From Dromaius novaehollandiae (taxonomy: Eukaryota > Chordata > Aves > Casuariiformes > Dromaiidae): DNA of 64,000 nt. The notes beneath the pieces are model-generated. The model worked only from the letters and a program-made list of their open reading frames with translations. It was not told the DNA's origin and ran no database searches. Of the stretch, positions 50,414 to 63,640 are shown piece after piece (the first letter of the stretch is position 1; each line of letters begins with the position of its first letter). The position numbers were made by a program, and so were the translations under genes. The stretch spans positions 34,558,585 to 34,622,584 of the forward strand of contig NC_088101.1 in assembly GCF_036370855.1 (NCBI RefSeq), read 5' to 3'.

Positions 50414-53373
50414 CTGAAACACAAAATAATTTTAAGTTATTTACATAGTTTACACCCAAAAGTCTTTCAGCTTTTAAGAATGCTGTTTTGTGCTACATCT
50501 TCTGTATCAAAAGAGGGCATCAGTGAGCACCACAGATGTGACAGAATGTGCCCACTTTCCTAAGTTAACAATAAATACTGCCATAAACGGCAAATCTCAC
50601 CTCAGCCTTTAATACTAAGATAATAAAATTCCATTATGGTTCTTTGCAATTTGTTAAATTTCATACATTATTTTAAAAAACACACAATACATTCAGATAG
50701 TTTCCATTGTCCAAGAACATGAGTATCTCACTGAAGTCAAATACCAATTCACCTCTCATATAAATATTTGAGGGGGGGTTTTTTTGAGTCAATTTTTTCC
50801 TACTAAGAGGTTTTTTTTTTTTTAATTACTCTTCTCTTTATTCCACCAGTTTCATAATATAAAGCTTTCACATATACTGCCTAAGCAATGCATATATAAT
50901 AACATACATCTCACAAACACACAGCTTCTTATCTACAGCCTTCTTGGAAATAAAAAGCATCATAGCAGTCTCAACCTTTTTTCTATAGAGAAAACAAGTC
51001 CAAAAAAAGTAGCTACACATCACACTGCTTTAAGCTAGGTATACCATGAATTCATTGAGCTTATAAAGATACATAACCTCCATTTTTGTGAATTTTTTCA
51101 AACTAGATTTACCAGCAGAGTTTTGTTTCTAAACAACTATTTTATGTATACCATATAAATATTATTGTCCATATCCTGTCTTTCCAAGGGACAAATAATC
51201 TGTGCTCATAAACCCTGGGTTGTCAGGAGTGGTTTACTACTTCAAGATGCAAAGTTTGGCTTCTTAGTAGTACAAGAGAAAGCACATAGTCCACATGAGA
51301 CATAAGAACCTAATCTGATACCGATTACTCTTTCAAGTAACTCCACTGAGATCAATGCATTGTAACAGAAGTCAGAATTCAACACAATACTTTTTAATAA
51401 AACCCATCCGTTGAGAAAGCTAGCACAATCAGATCTGCAGGAAAATGAAGCAGTACAATATGTTCTAGATTTTGCTGTAGGCAAAGGGATCTTCCAACAC
51501 ACACACAAAAGAAAAAGAACTTTATAATTAACACCCAACTAGTAAACTAAATAAATCTGCTTTTCAACAGTGGGCAGCCAGCTTAAATTAAATCAATCTC
51601 GCATAGGGATAAGCTAGTTCAGACTTACGCAGAGTCCCGTTAACAGCAACAGGGTTTCCTCTAGACATGGAAATCTTCATAGCCAAAATAGCTTAGATAC
51701 ACTAATAAATCTTACTAACACTGTTCTCAAAATCAGGTGTCAACTCCAAAGCAACAAAGTCAACAGAACTATACTACATAAGAACTGTTTACAAAGTTTC
51801 ATGTCTCAAGGTATTGAGGTGCCCTCAGCACTGTGTGTGTGTGTGCACACACATATGCAGGATGTGTTCAGAAAAGTGTCATTTGTGTTGCCATACTAAT
51901 TTAGTGCAAAATGTCAGTAGCCATATCATGGCAGGTTACTCTCAAGAGGAAGAAGAAAAAAAAAGAAAAAAAAACAGACAAAACCACACAAACACCACAG
52001 AACAAGATGTCCACATTTTTCAGCTTGCACGGAGAAAACAGAATAAATTTTCATAGCAACTTTCTATGCAACTGATCCTAATGTCTTTGGAATAAAAATA
52101 AAGAACAGGAGATCACCTTTAAATCACTGTTACAATAACAGCAGAACTAAGCACAAAATATATCTAATAGAAAGGAAAACATACATAATTAAGAAAAAAA
52201 TTCAAATTTTCACTTAGGTAGGCAGTCAACTTGTGATGAAAAAGAAAACTTGATTCATGTCTCAAAATGTTTCACTTGCAATGCTGCTAAAAATCCCAAC
52301 ACAATATGACTTTTTTTCTTCCATGATTTCATTACACAGTTAGCAGTAAATTTTGATAATCAGTCTTTTCCTTGATAAAAAGAAAGCCCAGACCACCTCC
52401 CCTCTCTATCAAGATTCAAACTGGAAATTCTCCAACAAGCATCCTTGGAGCCATATACACCTGTGCCCCTCCAGGCTTTTAGCATAAGAAGCCTATTACC
52501 TGGCAGTCGATTCCTACATTATTTCAAAAGTCATAAAAATTCAGAAACACGTGAAGTGGAAAAATGGCTGTATAGGAATACACTAAACCAATCAACCGGG
52601 TTGGGGGGGAGAATCACATTTACTAGAATCAGACTTTTCTCCTCTTCCATATCCATCCACATTAAAAATGCCCCCATACAGTCATAACCCAAAAGTGGAG
52701 TCTACAGGATGGAAATTGTATTTTAATTTGGGAAGACAACCTTCAATCAATTTAAAGCATTTTTTCTGAGACTCAGATCTGCATCTATGCAAGAACATAC
52801 AGTGCTTCAGGTAGCACCTCAGCATAGCTTAAGAATACCACAAACCTAATTTGGTTCTTAAGCAGTATATTAATACAAACAATCATACAACAGAGCATGC
52901 ATACTGTATATTCTGAATGTACTACAATTCCTCACAGGTGGCTAAACAGCTGCCAAGTTATAACAACCGAAAACACTTAACTTGGTGTAGTAAATTAGAA
53001 TATGTTAAAAAAATGCCTATGCTACAAGAAGTTTAGATTACTCCCATACCAATTTATCTCTACATGAATTATCAAGTCCCTATAGAAGTGAAGTTAGGAC
53101 AACACAGAAATATAAATGCTGTTAGATAATCCTCATTTTCCAGTTCCAACAAAAATTCATGAGTATGACCCTTACAGGAAAAAAATATACAGGAGAATCA
53201 GTAAGACACTAAATCTTGGGATTCATTAAAGGAATGATATCTTTAGTATCTTTAGACTTGATGGCACAGAACAGTCCAGGCAAGGAACAAATAAAAGACC
53301 CTTTACACAGCAGGATCTGAACTTCATACTAACAGTCCTGCCATTCGGCAACCTTTCCAAAAACCTGACAGGG

Positions 53374-53440
53374 TAAGAAAAAAAAATAAATAAATAAATA
53401 TTTTTTTAAAAAAACAAACAAACCAAAAAAAAGACAAGTC
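53374..53440. repeat. A-rich and (AAAT)n microsatellite
   Basis: A run of A is followed by AAATAAATAAATAAATA, T7, A7 and further A-rich words. Simple sequence in ELF2 intron 1. Confidence 0.85.
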
Positions 53441-56400
53441 CACCTGCTAGCAAGTGGGAAGTTAAGAGTTCCAGTCAGGCTGACCAATAGTTCATTCTGG
53501 TTTAGCAGTTCTAAAGTTAAAACAAAACCAAACAAAAAACAAGACTACCCACACACCTCAGAGTATGTTAGATTCTCACAGATGCATCCCTTTGTGAATG
53601 AACAAGCTAAGTTTTTGCCCTCTTCCCTGTCATTAAGCAGTATGTCCTTGCAGAAGGCTTTTCATTTCTCCCTTGAGTTTCAGTAGAATACTGAATCTAT
53701 TCCCCTCCTTCTCCTCTTTCCCCTAGCAATTCACAAACTAATCTGACTTCTGTAAAAGGGAAAGACTGCCTAGCTACTTTCAAAGATCAGTTCCAAGATT
53801 TACATTTCTCAAGGCTAAATGAGACAAACAGGCCAGAAAACAGCTACTCAGATTTTCAAAATAAGAGAAGATTCAGGTGTGTAAGAAACCACATTCCCCC
53901 TCATGACACAATTAGTCAGCATAGAAGTTGGTTCAAGGTATGGCTATTTTTGAATTACAGCAGAACAGTTTAAAAAAAATCACAAACTTAATTACTCTCT
54001 AAACAGTATTCACATGAAAGCTAAATGTGGAATAATATCAGAGAAAAAAAGTTTAATGTTTCCAGAAAAAGACAAAATCGTTTTAGTATAGATCTGACAT
54101 TCACTCTTGTTCTTCCTGGTCCTGGAAAATGCAAAGAGAAACTAGCTCTGAAACACTTAAAATAGCCTTTAGAGCAGGAATTTTTTTGAAGCATCATCCA
54201 TTAATATTTATACATACATATCTTGTGGGAAAACAAAAGTCCTAAAATAAGTCTAGGTGCTCCCACCCTCAAAAAAACCCAAAACCAGAAATCAGAGTCT
54301 GGAAGCCATGTACTTTGACTGAACAGCAAGAAGTTTTGACTGCTTACTGCTCCAAAGACACAAAAAAATCTCAAGTCTTTGACAGTGTTTTCACTTGCCA
54401 AGAAAACGAGTTGCAGCATATAGGTCTTGAGGGGCTTCAGGTGAATAAACTAAACAGTTTATTCACATATTTAAGACTATATTTATGTGACATACATTAT
54501 GTATCAAAGTATCTGCCCACAAGAAAACCAAACAGCCCTATTATATTTTCAACAATTACCAGAGAAGGTTTAAAAACACTGCAATTCACAACTGTGACCA
54601 ATACACAGCGGTCACACAAAAAACAGAACCGTAAGTCAATCCCCTGTGCACAGTCACCTACCAAGTTCACAGAGCACCTAACAGGCAGCTCAACAGAATT
54701 AAAAAAATAATAATTCAAGAAACAGTCTGAAAAGGATGGAAGAGAGTGTAACGTTTAGTAGGCCAGACTCAAAGTTACTTAAGATTGGCATCAAAACAAA
54801 ACTTTAAATATGTATCTGTAAGCAGTTTTAGTAGAGTTTTATATAAACTATAAACAAAAATCAAAGCTTGACAGGGATAAAGAAAAAAAGAAGAGAAAAA
54901 GAAAAATGCACATACATGTACCCACACACGAAAACAAGAACGCCCAGAACACTGGGCAGCAGCGCTCAGAGGCAGCTGCTCCCACAGCAGTCAGAAGAAC
55001 TTAAGAGTACTTGGAACAATGTCCCCTTTTATATAGTTGGCATCTAAAACCCTGGGGATGGATTTATGTGGATACTTACATAAATGAAACTGCAAGAGCA
55101 GGACTGCAGCCGGCAGTAACATCCTATGCAACTTTTTTTAAAGTAGCCTTCCTTTGGTTTAATCACAAAGGTTAAAGAAGTCAGCTTAACACTGAAATTG
55201 GTCACACACACAGAAATACACCAGCCAAGATCACTGCAGAATCCCATTAACTGTAACAAGATTTCCTAAGGGTGCAAAGGTCCTCTTTCACAGGCAGCAC
55301 CTGAAGTATACCAGTATGTATGTCACTATCACTCTGCTGTGTATGAACTACAGCATGCTCTGTAAAAAACAACTTCACACCCACAGAAAGTTCTTTCGTA
55401 AGACATTTTCCCCCAAAACGTTCCAGCTCTGGCTAACTGATTCACACTGGCATTTGCAGAAGCAATTTTCAATTACCTTTTTCACAAGTATGAAATTATT
55501 TTTGTGACACTCAGAACAAGTCTACAAACTAAAAGATTAAGTTAATGCAAGAACTGACTTGGAGCAAAAAGGTTTAAACTAGTAAATAGCCCAAGAATCA
55601 CTGGGTCTGCTTGAAAAGGTGATATCAAGACAGTCTTTGTATCTCCAACTTCAGAAAAACAAGACAGATAATCCATGCAATTTATAACACTTCAAATTAT
55701 ACCAATACTAAATGTTATAGGGAAAGAAATCAAAGTCAGGAATGGTCAAGGCAAGTAGTCCTGGCCACAACATACTTTAGACACCAGCAGTTTCCCTATA
55801 ACAAGACAATAATTCTACCACTGAATGCACAGGAATTATTACATCGGCTCAGATTAATGATGTATCCAATCCAGTAACTAGACACCAATACTAGCAGAAA
55901 CCTCAGAAAAAACTGCAGGAACTCCTTCCACACATTTCATTAGATAACCCAAACATCAAAAGTTGGTTCTGAAACCTCAAGTAGCTGAAGCTGATGAACC
56001 CCAGAACACACAAGCTTATAATCACTTACAAACTATTAACTTTTACAAGAAGCTTCATGGCTTCAGTGACATTCTTCTGGATCTCCCCATATTTCACCCT
56101 ATCAGTAGGCCCCTTCACAATGCTCTTTACATAAAGATTGCCTGAAATGTTGTCTTCCCTCTGAGGGGAGTCTCACAGGCACCGCCCTACTTCTTACCAG
56201 CACAGCTCTTTCCACCATGTCAATCGTTGGTCCTTAACATCCATTTCCACTCCCCCACAAGCCAGAGCTGGGAGCAATTATTCATCGTTTTACATAATAA
56301 AAGAGCCAGAGACAGATGAAATAAAATGGTGAGGATGCAGGTTTAACAACAAACAAAAGGAAGTAGCACACAATTTAACTACGTAACTCATTTCACAGAA

Positions 56401-57508
56401 TGCTTTTGAGATTAAAAGCAAAAATTGGAAGATTTAAATTGGACAACTTAATGAAGCTAAAGCCCCTCAATGGCTTCAACGACTATTAAACACAAAGATG
56501 CATACACAGGCTGAAGTCTAAGGACCTTTTAAACCAGGTATTACTGAAATCTGAGATAGAAAGTATGCTAACAGAGATATTCAATATACACATCCCATTG
56601 CCCAAAAAGCAGTTCCCTGAAAGCAGCTGGCACTGTCCACTATCAGAGATGGAGCAAAGGAAGAGGATCTTGAATCAGACCCATTACACCCAGTTTTATA
56701 GTTTTACATTTAATTTAAGATCCTTGAAACGAAGTTAATTTTCGTGGTAGCAATTAGAGAGCCAGATCTTTCTCTTCTGTATTACTCAATATAATAAATG
56801 ACTTCATTTCATCTCATCTCAAGCAATGATATGGGAGTTTTCAACTTATTTTTGTAAGAAGCATTTATATAAAGTGGTCCAAATTTGCTTTAAAATTTTA
56901 CTGTTAGAATATTGTCTTTGAGTCTTGAGAATTCTCTAACGCTTATACTCTTATACCGTTGGGCTTACCTTCATTTCATGCTATTTGTCTCGACTAATTG
57001 GGAAGCTCTCAAAGTTTGATGCACATACACTATTCAGAAAGTGCCAGCTTTCTGACTGAACCGCAGTGAAGGAGAATACTCATCAGTACACACCGAATAA
57101 AGACAACTTTAAAGCACGGTGAGGCGCGACCTCAGCAGATATGAAAGCCTCCTCACAAACTGCTGTTTTTAAACCAACAGCGGGTAAGCTTTCACAGTCT
57201 TTGCTGAAGAGATGAAATGGTTAAAAAGGAGAGTCATAGGGAACCAGACAGTGACTAGCCATAAAGGAGGGGATATGCAGAGTGAAGAACTGAATTATCT
57301 AACTGAAAAAAAGAAAGGACGACGACACGAGATGGTATCCAACGAGGCAGCAGACACACACAAGCACCAGAATTAACGAAGTAGGATACTCCACAGCGGC
57401 AGCCGGATAGGATTAAAACACGCCAGACTTGCCAGCTATTCACCGCGGGCGCAGTCATTCCGGGCAGCGCAGCCACGGGGCACGCCGATAACGCCGCAGC
57501 ACCGAGGC

Positions 57509-57550
57509 GGCCCCGGCCCCGGCCCCGGCCCCGGCCCCGGCCCCGGCCCC
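57509..57550 (-). repeat. ELF2: (GGGGCC)7 hexanucleotide repeat on the ELF2 sense strand
   Basis: On the plus strand GGCCCC occurs seven times without interruption. Read in the direction of ELF2 transcription it is GGGGCC, about 290 nt inside intron 1 if the donor at 57840 is correct. This hexamer forms G-quadruplexes and is unstable in human C9orf72, where it also lies in a first intron. Confidence 0.85.
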
Positions 57551-57839
57551 GCGGGGGCCGCCCGCCGCCGCCAGCGCCGCCCGGGCAGCGCGGCCGTGAC
57601 AGCGCCGGGCTGCCATCTTCGCCCCGCGTAAACAAGGCGCTGCCCCGCGGCGCCCCGGCCCGGCCCCGGCAGGCCGCGGCGCCGTGTTTACGCTGACAGC
57701 GGCCGGGAGCCGCCCGCCGGCGCCGCGGAGGGCCGGGGCGGGGGGGGGAGCCCAACGGCCGCCGCCCGGCGCCGCGCACGAAACCGAAAGTGCGGGACGG
57801 CCCCGCCGCCGCCCCCCGCCCGCCTGTCAGCGCCCTTAC

Positions 57840-58050
57840 CGTGCCCGTGCCCGCGCCCGGCCCGCGTGCCGTCACCGGCCCCGGCCCCAGCCCCGCCCCG
57901 GCCCAGCAGCAGCGGCGGCGGCGGCAGCAGCAGGCGACGGGCGCCGCCCGGGCAGAGGCAGGGCCGCCCGCGGCCCGAGGGGAGGGCAGGGGCGGGGCGG
58001 GCGCGCAACCTGCCCGGCCCCCCCCCCCCCACCGCGGCGCGCCGCCTCCT
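57840..58050 (-). other. ELF2: Probable non-coding exon 1 of ELF2
   Basis: The exon is inferred from the donor GCACG|GTAAGG and from the CpG island position; the outer border is a guess. It contains a compound triplet tract, (CAG)3(CGG)4(CAG)3 on the plus strand at 57904-57933, read as CUG and CCG in the transcript. Confidence 0.4.
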
Positions 58051-59653
58051 CTGCACATACTCGCGCCGCCGGGCGCGCGGGGGCGCTGTGGGCATGTGCG
58101 GCCGCCGGGCGCGTGCGCGGGGCGCGAGTGGGGCCGTTGCCCTCAGCGCGCGGGAGTGGTGGCTGGTTGGGGGGGGGGAGCGGCCGTTGCGGGTGAGGTG
58201 TCGACGAGGGGCTGCGCTCGCTCCCTCGCGCCCTTCTCCCTTTCTTTGCGGTAGCCGAGGGGTGTGCCGGGCCCTCGTGTTAATTATCGCGTGCAGCATT
58301 CCTGACAGCTGAAATAAATGCGTTGGTTCTGTGTGGGGAATGAGGCGGGGGGGAGCGGGAAGCATGCCCCCGAAAGGCCTGTGGGGTTCCCCTGCAGGCA
58401 GGCCTCCGCCTGTCACCCCCAAAATATGTTACTCTCATAGTCTGCTCACAAAGAAGTATCTATCAAGCATAACTGTCTCCATCTACCTTCATCTGAGAGG
58501 TTTGGGATAGTGTTGGTGCCCTCCTTTGCACATAGCAGGCTTTGACTGTTACAAATACCCTTCTTTCCATGGCACAGCAATAAGCAGAAGAGCCTTAGCA
58601 GAACAGGAAGCACAACGCTTCCTTTACAGACAAAACGCACATTGACTGGGAGACTTTAACATTGCAAAGGAGCTTGTTCAACAGCAAGGAGCACTGAACC
58701 AACCATGTCCTGCACAAACTGAGGTGGACCCCTTCTGCCTGTGCTTGGCAGAGGTCTGATACACTCACTCCCTTTTTTACAGGAGTCCTCAGCACTGAAC
58801 AGCGGTTCACGCATCACACCGTCACCTGCACAGCCTCCTCACCGTCGGCAATGTACAGAAGCACGCTTCTGCCTCATCTCAGTTTCCACCTCACCACTCA
58901 CGTCTAACACTCCCTTGACACTCTGCTCATCTTCACCAAGTCTAGTTTCCAATCCTCAGTTTCTGCCTTTGGCATAGTGCCACCCCTTAGTCTTAACAGG
59001 TCTGGCTACCATTCCTGAAGCATTTGAACAGGGTATTTCTTTCCCCTGCATCTGTGGGGCATCAGCTTCCTTTCCTAAGGAAATAACATCTTTCAGGTGT
59101 CTTTAGGCCTTAGAACATGACCTCCTTTTACAGGTTATGTACAAATAACCCATCTTCCAAGGTACATGATTTTGCAGTTATTTTCCCTGGGGACCGCACA
59201 AACATTTTCCTGACAGTAAAGCCAGCGCTACAAATATCAGGTCAGTGCCCTGCAGCATGGAAACATTAGAAATTCTTTCCTTGTAGACTGTGTCAAGCAA
59301 TATTAATAATAGATGGGGCTAGCCATAAGTGGTCAAGTGGTCAAGGCATAGACTTAGCAGTCACTTTACAGCATACATGTTGTCTTAGCAAAACTGAGGT
59401 CTTACCACCCATTAAGCCCACCAGACTTTTAATAAGGCATATACTTGGGTGTTGATAATTACAGAATTTCCTAAGAATACGTTAAGCAATATCAAATTTT
59501 AGTTGTCTATCTGCTCTTTAAAAGATAAGACACATCACTGCCAGATCTTTTGTCGATCTTTAAAAGGAAGTATTGAACACCATGTGGAAAAAAGCTTGAC
59601 TTTTGTTAACTAAAGTCCAGGTTGCTGCTAGAAATTATAGAATAGTTTCCAAT

Positions 59654-59710
59654 GCTTGTACATTAAAGTATTAAAGCTTGTACATTAAAGTACATACGTA
59701 TTGCTTGTAC
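59654..59710. repeat. Imperfect short tandem repeat (GCTTGTACATTAAAGTA)
   Basis: GCTTGTACATTAAAGTA occurs twice, followed by a diverged third copy (GCTTGTACCTAAGTA). Local duplication of no known function. Confidence 0.8.
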
Positions 59711-61055
59711 CTAAGTATTTTAATGTTTTAAAAGATAGGCATGCAAACTGTGTCAACAAGGATGTAGAATTAAAATCCCATAGACAATGGATGATGGAAG
59801 TTCACATATCACAGGACTTGGACTTAGATCAGAGATGGTGTTGAAAATATAAAACAAATGAAACCTACTTATAGCAAAGAAAAGAGTGATTTGAGAAAAT
59901 GGTAGTATATAGAGAGGAAAAGATTAAAGGGTGCTTGACAGAATTTGCCTTATTATAGACAGGAACAAAGAGTAGCTGGGTGGGAGTCTGAGCCACTGAT
60001 ACAGTTCTGCAGCCTGGCAGAATTAACTGCTCTCAGCTTCATCTCTGGTGCTTAATTAGTCTTGACTTGGCTTTTCACTCTTTTAGTTCTTTTTTTCTTT
60101 GCTTTGGTCCAAATTAATGTTCAAAAAAAGAAGAAAATCTCTTGCTATGATCCTCTTCATGGAGAACAACAGCAGACACCTTCTCCTTTCAAAACACGGG
60201 CCCATTGTCAATCAAACAAAAGCCCACATAAACCAAACCTTCTCTGTAGCTCCTTCATGGAGTCACTGGGCTAGTCCCACAACTTAGAAGTGCTCCAGAG
60301 GTGGCCATTTAAATGATCTTCTGTAATGCTGATGTTTGTTCTCTCACCATCTGGCACAGTCAATCCTCTGTTTTACTCACTTTCACTCCACGCTCAGTTT
60401 GGATGCCAAGGTAAAGATGTTTCTGCCTCCCTTGTTCTGATTTATTTACAAGACTTCCATTTCTCACGTTGTCTTCTAATGAGCTGAGCTGTGTGGCCAT
60501 TTTCAGTGACAGCACAGCAGCACCTCACTGAGTGCTAAGGAGACCTGTGCTTATCTGCACAGATTGGAGATAATCACAATGGCATTTGTTTTTTTTTAAA
60601 CAAAACCAGACTAACTATTCATATGGAAAACTGTATTTCTCTTAAGAACACCTCTTTTTAATTTTTCTTAAGTTACTTGGAAAGCTAAGCTGAAAAATAT
60701 TAAACCTTAAAGAGAAAAAAAGAAGGGCAGCTAAAGGGTTTGCATCAGTCCAACTGAAATATTTTTGAAGTTATATAAATGATGCAGCTATCCCAAGAAA
60801 AGAATGATGGCCCTTTTCACCCACTCATGAGGCAGATCTGCAGTCAATTCAAAACTGCTACTACTGGGATATTGCTGTGCAATAACATGGGGTCAGTAGT
60901 TCAACAGATGCTGCTCTGCCCCTTTTGCATATAGAAAGCTGTGGTCCACATTGCTTTTTAAACACTGCTCCTCAAAAGATTGTAGGCTATCGAATTCTAT
61001 ATGCTGAGCTTACTGCCCATGGTCATTCAGATGAAATGGGAAAATTATACTGATT

Positions 61056-61110
61056 CAGACCCAGAAGTATGACCCAGAAGAAATGACCCAGAAATGACCT
61101 AGAAAAAATC
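61056..61110. repeat. Imperfect short tandem repeat (ATGACCCAGAA)
   Basis: About four copies of a variable 10-14-bp unit around GACCCAGAA. Probably a local slippage product. Confidence 0.75.
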
Positions 61111-63527
61111 AGGGAGTTAAGGTCCCATGACCCTTCTGTCAGTCAGACCATTCTGTAAATCATTATTAATGAAGTAGCAGTAATTCTACAGGTGTAACTA
61201 CTTTTTTCTCTTCTTAGGATAGACTTACAGGACATACAGACTATTTTATGAAAACTCTGGAGATAGAGCAATAATGATTAAATCTAGCAACAATAAAAAG
61301 TATCAATCATTTCTAAAATGAAAATGGAAACTGTTCTTTGTTTTCACAGTTTGGGGTTTTTACTTGAACTTTCAGAAGACTCCATAATGTGCTTATAGAG
61401 CTATAGAAAAGCATCCCATTTTTGCTGTCCAATATTCCAGTATGACTAAAATAAGCTACATTTTAGCCTAAGGAAACAAGCTTCATGAGACCTAGCTCTC
61501 TGTGTGTCTGTCCATCTCTCTGTCATTCCTTTCTCTTTGAAATTATTTTCCAATTTCAACTCCATTTTATAAAAGAATAGAGATATCAGAGATATGAAGT
61601 TCCTCCAAGCTTCAGGAAAGCACATATGTGAGCAGAGGAGAGAGCCCCACACCAGTGTCCCCACCAGAGAAAGCAGCTATTTCAACTCCGACCCACAGCA
61701 GCCACCTGACATGTCATCATGCATATAGCTCTGTATCAGCCACAGCAATGCTGTTTCTTAGCTAACTGACTGCTCTCCTCTGCCACAAAAAGGAAGGCAT
61801 TTGTGGTATTTAGGGGCAGGGGTAGGAGTGCAGTGGAAAACTGATGGCACTATGGGACTGGAAGGCACCTCATGGTGCAGCAGCAAAAGGGTCACAGGGA
61901 CCGCAGGGGCTACAGCCGGGATTGCAGAGAGGAAGACAACAAGGAAAGATGTATATAGGCCACAAATCCATAGGAAACGAAGCATTATGGAAGAGTTTGC
62001 TTTTTATATGGCTAAATGCAAAGTGGGGCTGTGCGACACATGGTGAAAGTGCTTGAAAGGCAACTGAATTTTCTCCTAATGGATGTCATGCTTTGTCTCA
62101 GATGCATACCATGTCACAATTTGATTATAAACCTATAAACTCAGTATTTTCAGGGAAGTTCTAAGCATAAACTTAGCCAAAATAAATATAGATAACATGT
62201 AGAAATCACCCAAAATCCAATCCACATGCTTGCTGAAACAGTTGGATTCTAAGATATTCATCATCAGCCTGTTGCAAGGGGTGTTCCTGGGTACTGCTTT
62301 ACACATTATTGACACTGACTGTCTCCACCAGAAGAAAAGAAACTTCCTACTGGTAGTTTGGGTTGGATATTTTGCTGCATGAAGCATTTCAGTGGTCTTG
62401 CTTTTATCTAAGACTATATCTAAGATACTACCAAACCCTTATAAGAAAAATATACGACTTTGCCAGACAGCCAAAAGCTCAAAGATCATTGCTGGTGAAA
62501 AATAGAATGATAAAAGCAGGGTAGAATCTGGACAGTGTCACCTTTTTGGGTCACAGTCCCCTGGCATAAAGTGGACACAAAATTCAGGAGACCAGTTCCT
62601 GGTCTACCCTGGCTTTCTGCAGGGGAACAAGTTAGATCTGGAATGGGGAAGGCTATTCTGAAGTCCTCCTGGTAGCTGGAACAGATCTTTAGTTCAGTCC
62701 CAGGCAACTGCAGGCAGCACTGCAGCAAGTATCAAGCCCAAGTTCAAAATGTTTTCCCAAGCCCAACAATACTTTGTACAAAATGTAGAAAAGTGTGCCA
62801 GAGAAAGAGGACAACACCAGGGTTTTAGATCCCTGCCACTGCAAGGCATTGGTCAAGCGACCGGCTGGTCCTAAAAAGTGGATCAGTGTTTGCACCTTGG
62901 GGTAGGCAGCCCCTCTCTCTGCTGCAACCACCCCTGCCCACAGGGCAGAGAGGAAGAGCCTTGCTGACCCCAGACCAGGGATCAGCTTAACCTGGAGCGC
63001 ACAAGCAAGACTCGACAGCTTCTGGCATTATTTTTGCAGGGATAGGGGACCTAATTTGAAGTCTACAGATCTGATATATTTCACGTTTCTAGTTGCTGAG
63101 CATAAATAGAAAGATAAGGAAAGAGTTACATGAGTGAAGAATTCCAGATCCTGCGGACTTATGACCAGTTTTTAGATTTGTTGTTTCCTCAAAGTGCAAG
63201 GCTTATCACACTTAAAGGTTTCTGTGTTAGCAAGACCTATGGCTAGTGTCAGCTTCACCCAAACTTATTTACATTTCCTATCTACCCCCTAATTTTATTC
63301 ATGCTGTAGGCTGCTGAAACAGTTTATATTTTACATTAAATAAGAAGTCCTTTTACTTGCAAGGCTGATCCTTATCTTTTCTGAGCTCGTTCTGTCTCCT
63401 ATGTAATTTCCACTTAGTGACACGTAAGTAAGCGGAAGGGGGCGGGGGGAACACGCATATGCACACGCACACCCCTTCCCTTAAAATTGCAGTGCTACTT
63501 TTTCTTGTAAATTAGGATAACCCTGGG

Positions 63528-63640
63528 AAGCCTGATCCAGATCCTCAGTGCTGTAGGGGTGTAACACCATTGATTTCATGGGAGTTACATGATTAGAGCA
63601 TGAAGGCAATGCAGTGCTGAAACAAGCCTGTCAGGAGTAA
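63528..63640. repeat. Probable relic of an ancient amniote repeat
   Basis: CCAGATCCTCAG, then GTGTAACACCATTGATTTCA and GGGAGTTACATGATT, resemble from memory a widespread amniote repeat (AGATCCTCAGCTGGTGTAA...CCATTGACTTCAATGGAGTTACA). The segment ends near GGAGTAAAATTTTGCCC. Borders are uncertain. Confidence 0.45.

Larger units (their letters stand above)
50414..57839 (-). other. ELF2: ELF2 intron 1 of the long isoform
   Basis: This 7.4-kb intron is AT-rich until the CpG island. It holds a pair of related 32-bp segments (51629-51660 and 55236-55267), a TG repeat near 51834-51848, an (AAAT)n tract at 53382-53402, and the (GGCCCC)7 tract at 57509-57550. No coding exon was recognised. The exact 5' boundary depends on the inferred exon 1 donor at 57839. 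Confidence 0.7.
57420..58290 (-). promoter_or_regulatory. ELF2: CpG island and distal promoter of ELF2 (long isoform)
   Basis: This is an abrupt GC-rich, CpG-dense block at the 5' end of ELF2. A good minus-strand donor (GCACG|GTAAGG, exon end at 57840) suggests a non-coding first exon lying above 57840. NRF1-like words (GCGCACGCGC on the minus strand near 58110-58119, GCACATGC nearby) and GC boxes fit a TATA-less housekeeping promoter. Start sites cannot be set from the sequence. Confidence 0.75.

Noticed and set aside
57255-58422. Long overlapping frames on both strands of the distal ELF2 island
   Set aside because: Low-complexity composition from CpG-rich DNA, with no family resemblance; the region reads better as promoter and non-coding exon 1.
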